The translations under genes and the position numbers were made by a program. DNA of 64,000 bases from Apoda limacodes (taxonomy: Eukaryota; Arthropoda; Insecta; Lepidoptera; Limacodidae): contig OX291544.1 of assembly GCA_946406115.1 (NCBI GenBank), positions 11,284,001 through 11,348,000 on the forward strand, written 5' to 3'. The notes beneath the pieces are model-generated. The model saw nothing but the letters and a program-made list of their open reading frames with translations. It searched no databases and was not told where the DNA came from. Numbering within the stretch: the stretch's first letter is position 1; every line of letters begins with the position of its first letter. Below are positions 1 through 11,519 of this stretch, one piece after another.

Positions 1-2160
1 ACTGACCTAATTAGGACCCTCTTGTGGCTAATATGTCGATTAAAAATATTTTAACGAAGATTTCGTTACTGAACATAAGACAATGAAGGTCTTTGTTGCA
101 GCAGCACACACGTATAGGTATGGCTTGACTTACTTAGCAGATAATCACTATATTCTTAAGAGGGCCCCCAACGAGCATATTCATTTGCTTACTGGGCGTT
201 AAGCTGAAATCAACAATGTTGATCTTAAATAGAGCTCATTTTTCAGGGGCAAAAATAATTAATTACAATTATATCACATAAGATATAAAAAATCTATTAC
301 AGTAATTTTTAATTTTATAGTTACTTAAAATTTCATGAAATAAATTATATTACCGCTACTAGTTGAGAAGGATTTCGTCCGCTATTTTTTTAAAGCGATG
401 TTTTGAAAAATATCTCGAAACCAATACAGTAACTTACTAGTTAAAGAATATAGAAAGCCATGTTATTTTTTCTAAGTCTGAAACTTGCAATAGGACAGTG
501 GAATCGATATTTAAAAACGAGCAGAAAACTGCAGATTCGAGTAGACATACAAAACCATACAGCGGTGGTGGCGTTCAATTGCAGAGCCTCCAAAAAGTAG
601 AAATCAATGGATATTTTGCAGTCACTGTTATTATTTCTCATTTTTGTTATTTACGAGTAAAATGCTATAAATTACCATTGCTACCCGAAAAAGGGCATCT
701 TATACATCGATAACAGTGAATTAAACTCACTTTCACTGAGTGAATAAAAACATTTTGAATTTGATACAGTTGTTTTAATTGTTATTGTGGTTGTTTCATT
801 TCATTGTTCTCTTATCACCCGGTAATAATTACAGAATATATACCAACATGTGATAATAGTACTTTTTATATTCTCGCAGTCCATGGTAAAAATTAGGGGA
901 AACAACACGTGAAAAAAAAACTTATCTCGGTCCTCCTATTCTTCTATTCTAGGATTCTACTCTAGAATCCCGAGCGTAGCGAGACTCTAGCACTCTAGCA
1001 TCCTCCGCTGCTCTCGGGATCCAACTTAAGCCCTTGAACTAAATTTTTCGCTCATTGCATAATCTACTATTTTATAGTTACCTTATTATTATTAGTATGG
1101 GTTTGATACTTTTATCGTCCTTAACGCATAACAAATTATGTACCCTTGTGTAAGTGTATCTTTGAAAAAATATTCTTTAATTAACTGATAAGTTTATGTT
1201 AGTATAGCTATTTTTATTTTTATCAATAATATCTTGGTATAATGTTTGTTTAATATGTGAAAAATTTTTATGTAAATAATGAAACCGAAAAAGAAATACC
1301 CACAGATTTTAGATTTTCGTAAGTATTTAGTAATACAGAATTATAAGATTGAATACGGGTCTGCGTTTTATTTCTTATACATACTTATACTCTCTATAAA
1401 TATGACACGTCTCACTTTAAAGTTTCATATAAACTATTTGTTTTAGTAAAGCAATAAAATAAAAGGTTTATAGGTACCTATATATAATTATTCAAAAATG
1501 TCTAAAAGCTATAGTAACTTAATAACTAAACTATAGCTTTAAACAAAAGATTTCTACTCAGCATTTGCTACGACAGTTGCCTGTCGTGGCTACCGGTCGC
1601 AGCGCTAATTTTCAGTAGGAACCCTGGTGAGTATTTATTTCTGTAGCATTTACATTCAACAAGAAGGTATCTATACTTAATTCTACATACCAAAAATACC
1701 TTAATTAGACAGATGAAATAATAAATAAATTTAAATACCAACATAAATGAAAGATCATATTAAAATATTGTATCCTTGTGTTACTTTAAATGAAACAAAT
1801 AATGCGCGTGTTATTTCTGAAAATGGCTAATAAATAAGAATATTGTAATTGAAAAATTATTAAATATCAATCAAAACAAATGAACTTTTACGTGCGGATA
1901 GTAATTAAGAACACAATCTTAATGTCGCTGAGGTGCGATCACAAACTTGAGCTGTGTGGTATTAAAAATGTACTATGGCAACGAAAGGTTTTTTGAATAT
2001 GGGGTAGATGAGAAAAAAATCATCCCACTTAACGTGCAGGGGAGGTACCTTAAAAAATTAATAAATAATAATTTTGCTATTAATTTTTTTATATTTTTAT
2101 ATTATTAATTTTAAATTAAAAATATTTATTTTAAAATTAAAAAAACACTTTGTGAACTAA
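1..2160. other. AT-rich intergenic DNA, no gene seen
   Basis: No exon with recognisable protein similarity was found on either strand. The open frames near 441-713 are short, overlap on opposite strands and match nothing I know. At 952-970 there is a small inverted repeat with 8-bp arms (GGATTCTA / TAGAATCC), followed by a more GC-rich patch to about 1021. This may be a fragment of an interspersed repeat. Confidence 0.5.
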
Positions 2161-2260
2161 AAACGATATTATCTCCGAAACTTGATTTTAGAAGAGTAGT
2201 TGCTTTTCAGAAGTAATAGATCTCATAAATATCTTCATTTCGGATAACAGCTGTCTATAT
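2160..2260. repeat. Isolated diverged copy of the 3 kb array unit
   Basis: This stretch contains an 'AGATCTCAT..ATCTTCATTTCGGATAACAGCTGTC' type arrangement that matches the repeat unit tandemly arrayed from 2971 onward. It lies about 0.75 kb outside the main array, so the repeat family may once have been longer or is dispersed. Confidence 0.5.
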
Positions 2261-2340
2261 TAAAATTACTTATACTCAAAAGTCTCAATAGCTAAGTGAC
2301 AGATGTCAAATATACAATCAAAACAAAGAAACGGATCATT

Positions 2341-2382
2341 CTCACTAGATCCATTGTCCAGATCCATAATGGATCTAGTGAG
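2341..2382. repeat. Perfect 15-bp inverted repeat (hairpin)
   Basis: CTCACTAGATCCATT at 2341-2355 is matched by its exact reverse complement at 2368-2382, with a 12-bp loop. Diverged versions of the same 'CTCnnTAGATCC' word recur downstream to about 2520 (near 2391, 2441 and 2502), so the hairpin belongs to a small degenerate repeat cluster. Confidence 0.7.
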
Positions 2383-2964
2383 ATATTATTTTCTCAATAG
2401 ATCCATTTTTAAAAGTGTGTATTTACTGAGAAGTATTTGTCTCGCTAGATCCGTTAACCAGAACCAGATTTGAAAGTGTGGGTCTACTAAGGAATTTCTT
2501 TCTCACTAGATTCAGTTGTGAATCTGATAAAAAAATTTGGTGACGGCTATGCTTGTTGTCCCCTAGGCTGGGGAGATAACGGAACTTGCTTTCTAATACT
2601 ATTTCAGGTACTCGTATTTCCCCTGTCATATTCTTATTTTTACCAACTTTAAAAAAGGAGGAAGTTCGCGAATGGTCTGTAGGTATCCATATAAGAGATA
2701 TTATTAATTCAAAACTAAAAATTAACCGACTTTATAAAAGGATCCATACTTATACTAATATTATAAATTAGAAAGTGTCGGTGTCTGTCTGTCTATCAAT
2801 CCATTAAATTTTACGGTTGGACCAATTGTGATGAATATAATATGGACATAGTTTGAACCGCAGAAGACAAGAAAAATACTGTTTTTCTTAATATATTTTT
2901 TATTTTATTTTATATATTAAAAAAAAACTAAACTATTGATCATACACGTGTAGTTATTTTACAA

Positions 2965-3545
2965 AAGTTATAGATCTCATCAAGATCTTTATTTCAAATG
3001 ACAGCTGTCAAACTAGAAAGGTCTATATCTCTGTAACTATTGATCGTAGACTAGTAGTTCCCCTAGTAGAAATGATAGATCTCATCAAGATCTTTATTTC
3101 AAATGACAGCTGTCAAATTAGAAAGGTCTATATCTCCGTAACTGTTGATAGTATACTAGTAGTTTCTCCACAAAAATTATACGTCTCATTAAGATCTTTA
3201 TTTCGGATGAGACCTGTCAAACTAGAAAGGTATATATCTCGGTAACTATTGATCGTAGACTAGTAATTTCTCCACAGCAATGATAGTACTCATCAAGATC
3301 TTAATTTCGGATGACAGTTATCATCTAAAACCTTTCTATTTTTGACGTGTCATTTCTGTAGAGAAACTACTAGTCTACGATAAATTTTAGGTACCCGAGT
3401 AAGTTTTAAGTTACCGAGATATATTTCTTTATAGTTTGACAGCTCGCATTCTAAAATAAAGATCGTATGAGACGTATCATTTCTGTCAAGAAACTACTAG
3501 TCTACGATCAATAGTTACGGATATATAGTCCTTTCTAGTTTGACA
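2965..3545. repeat. Tandem ~104-bp repeats followed by inverted copies
   Basis: Four direct copies of a unit of about 104 bp are registered by the 'AGATCTCAT.AAGATCTTTATTTC' word at about 2971, 3076, 3180 and 3284. Each carries a core like ATGACAGCTGTCAAACTAG and a 'GATCGTAGACTAGTAG' word. From about 3340 to 3545 the same unit appears reversed, with 'CTACTAGTCTACGATC' at about 3365 and 3491. The whole block could therefore fold into a long cruciform. It has no coding potential. It may be satellite-like DNA or the subterminal part of a foldback transposon. Confidence 0.75.
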
Positions 3546-3549
3546 AACA

Positions 3550-4628
3550 AACCCTAGGGCAGGGCTGGCGAACCTTTATTGATGAATATGCCTTTTTTAT
3601 AAAAAAAAATACTACTGTAACTATGACGTGCCGTCAAAAAATCTTGGTTACTAATAATAATGGAGAAAAATTAAACGAATTGCTATTAACTTAAAGCTAT
3701 TTAGATTACAGCTCGAAATGTTTACAGCAATCAAAATGTTTAATAATATATATTTATTCAAATTAAAAAATTTCGTTAATAATTAAGTATCATTTTCGTT
3801 AATAATTAGGTATCATTTTCTATAATGACATATTTTTTCAAACCTAATTTGTTTTTAAATTATAATTGTAATAACATTCTATTTAGTAAGACAATATATT
3901 ATCATTAGATCTAATTTATTTTAACATTCAACAAACAACAAAACAAAGAAACACACATTCAACAATAAAATATACAAAGTAAACTTTACAAAGGCCCGTG
4001 GGAGTAATGACACTGTTTACGAGCAAGTGTGATAAAACACTATCAACTATCTTGTTACACTACTACTGCTCGAACCAAGGACAAATCATTGCCTTTGGTT
4101 GCTCGAACTACGCAGCAATGAACATTTTTTTTACAAACTTAAATTTTCATTTGAGTAAGTAAACCCGAACAAAAGTATTTTGTTCAATGGAACTAGTGTG
4201 ACAGATATTCATCGATGGAGTAAGTTACAACACTATTTGTTGATGGTGTCATGGGGACTTAAAAATCCCCTTGAAACCAACAGTGGTGCAAGCCGGTAGT
4301 GTAACGGGCCCTAAAGGAAACTATCTAGAGTATTCTATTTTATTTTTTATAGTATATGGCATAGTTATAATATTTATTAACTGAGCTCAAATATTTGCAA
4401 CGCCTGATTGGTAATTTGCGACATGTGTTCAAATATAGTCAAATGTCTCTAGAGAAGTTATTTAATATACAATGACATTACCTTAACTCGTTTAGTAAAT
4501 ATAACGCTTATAACTTACAATTTAAAATTCTATAGGCCTATAATAAAAACATGCGACATACAAATATGTCGATTTCCGAGTGCCCATCGACATGTTGGAT
4601 TGTGCAAATGAATTAAAGCAGGTACAAA
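3550..4628. other. Intergenic DNA with a possible hAT end
   Basis: At 3557 the word CAGGGCTGGCGAACCTTT resembles terminal inverted repeats of hAT elements, which often begin CAGNG. I did not find its partner end within the next kilobase, so only a solitary or truncated end is supported. The remainder is AT-rich and has no coding exon I can recognise. Confidence 0.3.
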
Positions 4629-4654
4629 CATAATGCAATACTTACTTGGTGTTA

Positions 4655-4862
4655 AAGATAAAACCTCTAATGTGGGGACTGTTGTCAGAACCTCTAATGT
4701 AGAGACAGATGTCAGAACGTCTAATGTGGGGACAGATGTCAGAACGTCTAATGTGGGGACAGATGTCAGAACGTCTAATGTGGGGACAGATGTCAGAACG
4801 TCTAATGTGTGGACTGATGTCAGAACCTCTAATGTGGAGACTGATGTTAGAATGGGCAGGGG
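4655..4862. repeat. 27-bp minisatellite, about seven copies
   Basis: The unit is close to GTCAGAACGTCTAATGTGG plus GGACAGAT, 27 bp long, repeated about seven to seven and a half times. The centre is the most uniform and variants lie at both edges (GTAGAGAC, GTGTGGAC, GTGGAGAC). Because 27 is a multiple of three and the unit lacks stops in several frames, long open frames appear on both strands. One reads as a nine-residue peptide repeat (VGTDVRTSN) on the plus strand. I regard these as side effects of repeat periodicity, not a gene: no splice context or start context supports translation. Confidence 0.85.
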
Positions 4863-5229
4863 CATTAGAAAAAATATTGACTTACTTTATTCACCAAAAT
4901 ATTTTGGAATTATATTGTCGAATAAACAAATAATTTACAATTCAAATTTTATATTAATTAAGAACACATAAAAACTCCCACATAATTTTCAAAACTAAAC
5001 CGAGAAAGAAGATAAATTAATACGTTCATCATTTGTCAGTAGTGACATTTAAAAATTCTTAATATGGACCCAGCTACACACTGTAATTTACAATAAAAAC
5101 ATAATAAATTACTAAAGTTGTTTGTTAATTTATGCAAAGTTTAACGTAGTTTTTTTGGTTTATAAGATACCATAACAAAAGCTAAATTTCATTGAACTTA
5201 GAGGTAAATTCATGGTCTTTTTTTTTCTG

Positions 5230-5420
5230 AGGTGACTATGCAGTTGGCTGTTGCAGACATTACTGCTTCACCGGACTTTTGGGGCGAGACTCTGAAGGAG
5301 TCTCAGCCCATATAGCGCCCAACGCTCAAGGGCTCCCTGCGGGGGAAGTCTCGGCTTGGGTTGTCGCTCTCGGGGTTGTCCCTACTACCAGCGTGCTGCC
5401 GCTAATAAACGCATCAACTA
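5230..5420. repeat. GC-rich interspersed repeat fragment
   Basis: A sudden rise in GC content and words such as GGGCGAGACTC and GGCTCCCTGCGGGGGAAG set this apart from its AT-rich surroundings. It looks like a fragment of a transposable element. The class cannot be assigned by eye. Confidence 0.35.
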
Positions 5421-5919
5421 AGGTTTTTAGCGAAATTGAGTTGTATATATATCTGATATCAGGAAAACGAGATCTACAACTTTCTCAAAGTAACAATTCA
5501 TGTTTTCGTCTCTAACTTAGTTTTTTCAATGTTAAAAACGCATTAACTAAGACTTCGACTGCAGCTTTACATATCAAGAACGCATTATCTATAGTTAGTA
5601 CAAAACGTGCACTATTTTTGAGTTAGTGCATTTATTGCTTGCATTCTCTATGGTCATCATTGTCGAAGTACTTAGATAAATAGCATCAACTTGAAACTTG
5701 TTTTCTTGTAAATTTGGTCAAAAGTGAACTCGGACAGAAAGAATCTCGGTAAAATAATTTGAACCGGGACACACTTTCATGTCGGCAGATAATTTCCGTC
5801 ATCAGGTGAAAATGTCAATAAAAAACAAGAAAATTTAAAACTATGATGATTTCATAGAAACCGTAAAAATTGTAAGGCTAAAAAACATACTCTAAAGACT
5901 ATGAATGTTTCCGACTTTT

Positions 5920-6430
5920 TCGTCGAAGACGTGTCATCTCAACATAAATCAAAAAACCGACCAAGTGTGAGTCTGGTTCTGTTCCTGGTTCCGTACAAAC
6001 TTATTATATATTAAAGTTCTTCCATGATGTGATAAAGTCTCAAAGGTTTATGCCTCATAATCAGTTTTTGTTTTTTTTTCCTATAGCTGTGATGTCGTAA
6101 CCCCTTGCTTCCGGTCAAATTTCATGATTCTAAGACAACGGGAAGTACCTCGTAGATTTTGATTGATTCCAATTGAATGCCAAAATATGCGTCAAAAATG
6201 CCCATATTTAGGCCGTATTTTTTATTGCCTTGACTAAGAAGCTTTTTCAGCTTCAAGGAACCGTAGACCATGGTATTAGATATTAATTTCAACTTGATGC
6301 CTCCACGCGTTTTCTGGGAAAAAGGATCTTGACAGACAGACAGACAGACGGACAATGAAGTGATCCTATGAAGGTTCCTTCTTCCATTTTGGGGTACAGA
6401 ACTCTTAAAATACAGAACCAAGAGTATATT
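5920..6430. repeat. Interspersed repeat, ACAGACAGACGGACA family
   Basis: The block begins with a degenerate 'ACCGACCAAGTGTGAGTCTGG' / 'GGTTCCGTAC' section. It then has a section with 'TTTCATGATTCTAAGACAACGGGAAGTACC' and ends with 'GACAGACAGACAGACGGACA'. Related copies are seen at about 8630-9110 and 9110-9360. The shared order of words in several copies makes it a dispersed repeat of a type widespread in moth genomes. It contains no open transposase. Confidence 0.6.
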
Positions 6431-7318
6431 TGAAGGAACTGAAGTAGTTCAAAGCTGAGAAGAATGAATTCTTACTGAAATACAAAGAGATTCATGTAGC
6501 AGATTGGGAAATTCTAGATTTTCATTTAAATTAGACGTCAAATAGACGACATTTCTGTCTGATTTTTTTATTGACATTTTTACCTACATTAATATTGCGT
6601 CTTTATAATATTTTCTTGGACGAAATAAAACTGCCATACTGTATCGTAAAAGGTTATCTTATACCTATTTTGAATACTTGAATGTAACGGTTAAATGTAC
6701 CTTATAATAATAATTATTATCCATTACGTTTTGATTTTGGATATGCTTTTTTTATTAATGTGATGTGTTATCTAAAAAACATCGTAATATTACTTGCCTA
6801 AAGAACATTTATTTTTGCAGCAATAAAATACTTTGATTGAAAAGTTGATTTTATTGTATTAAATCTTTTTTAAATATTTGATAATAACAAATTTTGTTAC
6901 AAAAACTTTTTATTATCTCTTCAAACTCAGCCATTTTTATAAAAACAAGCATTATATGAACTACTGAATGCACTTATCATCTGTGTTATTGAAGGGTTGC
7001 GGTAAAAGTTAACAACACAAAAGTGCTTCATATCGATTTACTAAGCATAAATGCCTGAAGTAGGGTAGTTGAGGCGTTTATGACTAGTTATCATGGGCTA
7101 AAAGTAAAAAAGGCTGCTAGTGATAAGTACCTTTTTTAAGTTATATAGTCCACTATGTTGTATATTTATATACATTTGTATTTTTCGTATTCCTGAAACC
7201 CTTCTCTTTGTTTAGGTACCTCTTGAATTATGGTATCTCATGTAGTTCCGAAGATACGAACAAAATAAAAATAAAAATTTTAAACATGTTTTTCTCGAAA
7301 AGTGTCAAAACCTAGTTA
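6430..7318. other. AT-rich intergenic DNA, nothing recognised
   Basis: No coding exon, RNA gene or structured repeat was recognised here. Confidence 0.5.
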
Positions 7319-7319
7319 G

Positions 7320-8425
7320 TGCGTTATCGTAAGGGCGGCAGCGTGAGCCTCGAACCCGAAGGAGAGTCAGCGCCAGGAGGGTAGTTCCCCATTACGCGGT
7401 TAAGGTTGCGATTGAGTGGGGGAGAGAAGCGCCCCAGCACTCTCTGATAGCTCGTATACGAGGTAGGCCCGTGCGTTCGCCAACGAACCCGGGGTCTTCA
7501 GCAGCATGTGAGGGGTAGGCCCTATTAGGGAGTTAAGACTAATGGCGCTATCCGGATAGCGAGATCGTCGTCAGGGGCCGTTAGTACGTGCCGAGGACGC
7601 CTAACAATAGTTTTTAGACCGTGCCGAGGTCGGTCGGGGGGATAATAGGTTGTAGATTGCACAATTAATCGAATCGGGTGATTTTGTGTACGCTCGAAAA
7701 AGCGAACTGCCAGGTCTTTAAGATATTGGGGAATCTTGGGGAGCTCAGTCCCTGTGTAGGTCCACATTCCGGACGAACCAGAAGGCTCCGGAGGCCGCTC
7801 TGAGGAAGCGGTTTTGGAGGGTAGGAGTTTATGGAGATTGCATTTAGACAACGAATAGACAACGCTAACATAAGCTAGCGGATGCTAGCGGGCGGATGCA
7901 GGTGACATAAAGAGTCGGCTTATTTCTAAGCGACATCTTACTGTACTTGCCTATCATAGGATATAGATAGCGTTGCCATACGTCCCGTATATACGGGACT
8001 GTCACCATATTTGAGAGCCTTGTGCCGTATTGCTTTTTTGTCCCGTTTTCTGTTAAAATACGCGTATGCAGCAATACAACTGTCGCAAATCGTCAACTTA
8101 ATGAAACATTGTATTAAATGACACCAAAATATAGTTTTTTTTAAACTTATCGCTAATCTCAAGTGATAAAACCTGAAACGTACCGTATCAGCTCCCAATA
8201 GTTATGGCAACCCTAGATATAGACGAACGAGGACGTTAGGTTTAGGTGTGATCGCGGAAGCTCAAACGCCGATCCAGGGTCACACCGAGATATTTGGCCT
8301 TGTTTTGCCAAGGAATGGCACGGCCGAAGAGTGAGAGCGGAGAGAACGGCAGAGCTTTTGTCGGGACACATTTCGATTCTCCACTTCCAAAACCATTTGT
8401 CTAGGGCGGTGATAGCGGATTCTCT
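7320..8425 (-). mobile_element. Jockey-type LINE fragment, split by a hAT MITE
   Basis: Read on the minus strand, 8425-8216 has the style of jockey reverse transcriptase after the palm (ALDKWFWKWRIE, then a frame with YLGVTLDRRLSFRDHT). After the inserted element (7968-8215), the next part reads LYPMIGKYSKMSLRNK, then TLYVTCIRPLASAS. Further on comes the C-terminal tail with FFERTQNHPIRLI, followed by RRPRHVL at about 7580-7600. Several frameshifts and stops break the reading frame, so this is a dead 5'-truncated copy. The region from about 7525 down to 7320 would be the 3' untranslated part. Family assignment rests on recognised motif order, not on a search. Confidence 0.75.
7968..8215. mobile_element. 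Non-autonomous hAT element (MITE), 248 bp
   Basis: The element begins TAGCGTTGCCATA and ends TATGGCAACCCTA, so the terminal inverted repeats match at 12 of 13 positions. It is flanked on both sides by the identical 8-bp word GATATAGA (7960-7967 and 8216-8223). An 8-bp target duplication with TAGNG termini is the signature of the hAT superfamily. The interior has no transposase. It interrupts the jockey LINE between two parts of its reverse transcriptase, so it is younger than that insertion. Confidence 0.85.
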
Positions 8426-8629
8426 TAGTGATTCTACTCACTTGCCTATCGGTGGTAATTTATGGTCTGTATGATCAAACAGTTACCACAGTATATACCA
8501 CAATAATCTTTTGCTTTACTGTAGACACATAATATATAGAAAGGAAAAACATATCTTTTTTTTATTTTGGTCATAAATTTTCACTATAAAACTCTCTATG
8601 TGATATTTCTATTCACAATTGTCCTTTTT

Positions 8630-9360
8630 TCAGCCGCACCAGTCAAGTGCGAGTTGGACTCGCGTACCAAGGGTTCCGTAAAAGATAAACTGTATTGAAG
8701 GACAAACTTAATTTTGCCGTTGGACAACTGTTGTCCCAATACTTCGACATAGGTCGCGGTCAGTTTACCAACTGCAAATAAGTTTAGAATCGCAAAAAAA
8801 AAAAAAAAGAAAATTGTGCTGTTACAACAAATTTACGGTTTTCAGATTTCTTCCTTTATGTGTGCTACATGGTACCTATTGCTTTTTGCCAGATTTCATG
8901 ATTCTAGGACAATGGGAGGTGCCTCATAGGTTTTAATTTATTTGTGTCAAAATATGCGACAAAAATAACCGTATTTTGGGCATATTTTTTTATTGCATTG
9001 ATGTAGAAGCTATATATTTTTACAAATTTAAGTAAACGTAGACTTTAGTATTTGATATTAATTTCAACTTGATAGCTTTACGCGGTCTTGGGTCTTTCAG
9101 ACAGACAGAGATTTTTTTTAATGTGTTATAACTGCAAATTAACAAATTTCAGTATTTCTCCTAATACCCCATAGGTTTTGATTTATTTGTGAATGCCAAA
9201 ATATGCGAGAAAAATGTCCGTATTTTTTTATTGCGTTGACTGGGAAGCTTAATTTTTTTACAGCTTCAAGAGACCGTAGACCTTAGTATTTGATATTGAT
9301 TTCAACTTGATATCTTGACGCGTTCCTGAGATAAAGGGTCTTGACTGACAGATATATAAT
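8630..9360. repeat. Interspersed repeats, two further copies of the 6 kb family
   Basis: From 8637 the words AGTCAAGTGCGAGTTGGACTC and GGGTTCCGTA appear, then an A-rich tract at 8795-8811. Next comes the 'GATTTCATGATTCTAGGACAATGGGAGGTGCC' section shared with 5920-6430. A second partial copy ('ATAGGTTTTGATTTATTTGTGAATGCC') starts near 9170 and ends in a degenerate 'TTGACTGACAG' word. These are dead repeats with no open frame. Confidence 0.6.
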
Positions 9361-10055
9361 ATTTCTTAATATTGTCCTTTAGATAAATAATCTAAAGGAC
9401 AATCTTTCTTAGTTTAATTGTTAATAAGAAAATTATTAAAGAAAGATATGATAATAATGAAAGACTATCTTGATAAAAATGCATAGGATTAATTGAATTG
9501 ATGTTAACTCGGGTTAGCTCTATTATTTTATTATAATAAAAGTTTAAATTAAAAAGTACCTACAATGTACTGCTGGAGAGTTTCTTATGCCATCACGATT
9601 ATTTCTAATACATAATATTCTATTTTAGAAAATTAAAATATTTTATTTCAAACAAAACATATTAGGAGAATTAGAACCCGCTGGCTAGTTGTTGGGGGCA
9701 ATTAGGCAGACATTCGTAAAGTCCGCCTACGTACGTGGTTCAGAAACCTCTATAAGGTGCCGAATAAGGTGCTGCATAAATAAAATTTGAACAGGTTACT
9801 TTTCTGCTATAAATTTTAAAACGTTTAGAAGCATGAACTTTGTCGGTATTAACTACCGTTATCATGTTACTGTGTTGTTTTTAACTGACAAAATCCCACA
9901 ATAAAAGTGAGTCAAAGATGTATATTCATAAAAATTATATCTAGAAGGAAATAATTGTAAGGACTTAAGACTTACATCTAAGTTAAAATGATTATTTTTT
10001 AATATAGGATATTAGGTTTTGTGGAATAGAGTGAGCCAAATTTTACTTTTCTGCT
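9360..10055. other. Intergenic DNA, nothing recognised
   Basis: AT-rich sequence with no supported exon or element. A short inverted pair of words (TTGTCCTTTAGAT / ATCTAAAGGACAA) lies at about 9375-9401. Confidence 0.45.
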
Positions 10056-10059
10056 TTTT

Positions 10060-10385
10060 ACCTCACAGTTGCGTAGCCAGCTATAGAAAGAAGTAGGTAT
10101 TTCTTTGCGCGATAAAATCTAGAACGAGAAAACACGCTAAGAAACTAAAGACACTGATATAGTTCAAACAGTTAGCAAGCTAAAGTGGCAATGGGCAGGC
10201 CACATCGTTCGTCAAATTTATAACAGATAAGCAAAATTCTAAAGTGAAAACCACGGATCAGAAGACGCAGATTAGGACGGCCTCCTGCCGGGTGGACAGC
10301 TGCTGCAAGTCATTGGAAACAGGAGACCCAAAACCAGCCGTCCAACAAACGTCTTTCGGCTGAGACGAAGATAACGACTTTTTTG
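10060..10385 (+). mobile_element. RTE-clade LINE 3' fragment
   Basis: The plus strand retains degenerate pieces of the RTE reverse transcriptase C-terminus. A 'TTAGCAAGCTAAAGTGGCAATGGGCAGGCCACATCG' stretch corresponds to the conserved 'VAKLKWQWAGHI' region. It is followed by 'GGACGGCCTCCTGCCGGGTGGACAG', corresponding to 'RPPxRWTD'. Stops and indels show that it is inactive. It is the same family as 11.5-12.2 kb. Confidence 0.7.
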
Positions 10386-11014
10386 CTGTTTCAGACTAGA
10401 CTGGTATTTATTGAAGCGATTTTATGAGACATTACACACACAATATCATTTGCAAGAGGTACAAAACTGCCTTATGGACCAATCTCTTACAATTTAGGTA
10501 TAAGATTCTAAAATTAAATACGTACCTTTTAACTAAAACTGACACTTGATAAAACAAAGATGATAAGGACAGAGACTTTTAAAGAATGAAGAAATATGAA
10601 TACAGAACAAGTTATTCTTAGAAGATGGAAAACGAGTTAATGAGGGCTTCAAAAATAAATTTGTATCATATCAAATTTTTCATACTTTTAACGTTTAAGA
10701 GAGTTTAATTGACGTGTTAATATGCTCATAAACACAAAATTTTGTTGTAAAACTGTCGTCAAACGTCTCATGTATTAAATATGTGGGCGGGCTGCGGGCC
10801 AACTGTTCGTCGCGGCGCCCAGTCAAGTCGTAAATGTACGTAACTTTCGCTTTATTAGCTAATTTACATTCAAATTTGCTTCATAATAAAAAATGTTACT
10901 GTTAGAAATAATTAATATCGTACTAAACACACTTATGTCCGTATTGTAAATTATTTTTGTATAGATTTAATAGATAGAACTTAAGATTTTTATTTCACCA
11001 AGCTTATAGAACCA

Positions 11015-11125
11015 GACACCAAAACTAATAGAAGCTTGCAACGCCAAGGGCAATACTCGAGCGTTACCGAACCTTTGAAAATCTAATCACTATCTTCTTG
11101 AACGACCCCATAATGTAGAAAAAAA
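11015..11125 (-). repeat. Short LINE tail fragment
   Basis: 'AGCTTGCAACGCCAAGGGCAATACTCGAGCGTTACCGA' matches the tail repeat present in longer form at 26.0, 40.5, 49.3 and 53.0 kb. In those copies the sense strand encodes the end of a LINE reverse transcriptase (motif [11 protein letters not shown]). This copy ends in an A-rich tract at 11119-11133. Only the last part of the element is preserved. Confidence 0.6.
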
Positions 11126-11519
11126 AAAAAAAATATTGTTGGACATTACACACAGTGCTGTCTGGCCCTAAGTAAGCAAAGCTTGTGTAATGGATGCCAG
11201 AAAACGGTAACAAATACATATGTATTACTTTTCTTTTGTAAATACATACACATCATACATGATACACCCAGACTCAAGACAAACGCAAATGTTTGTCCAG
11301 TGCTGGAATCGAATCCACACCCTCTGCACAGCAGTCGGCTACACTACCAACTAGACTGCGAGAGAGTCATCTCGATTAGGGCTCATTCTATAATCTATGC
11401 GTTCGTGAAAGGATGCAGTTCTGAAACCGTACAATTACATTACTGACAAAAAATTTGCCCATGCAGCGTTAAAAATATAATATATGGCAAAAACGTACTG
11501 TACAGGTTATGGGCATTTT

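Noticed and set aside
2965..3545. CRISPR-like array
   Set aside because: Units of about 104 bp are contiguous, with no short repeat and unique spacer pattern, and the host is a eukaryote.
4530..4971. Overlapping open frames over the 4.7 kb repeat suggesting a repeat protein
   Set aside because: Frames exist on both strands purely because the 27-bp period is a multiple of three. There is no start context, splice structure or homology.
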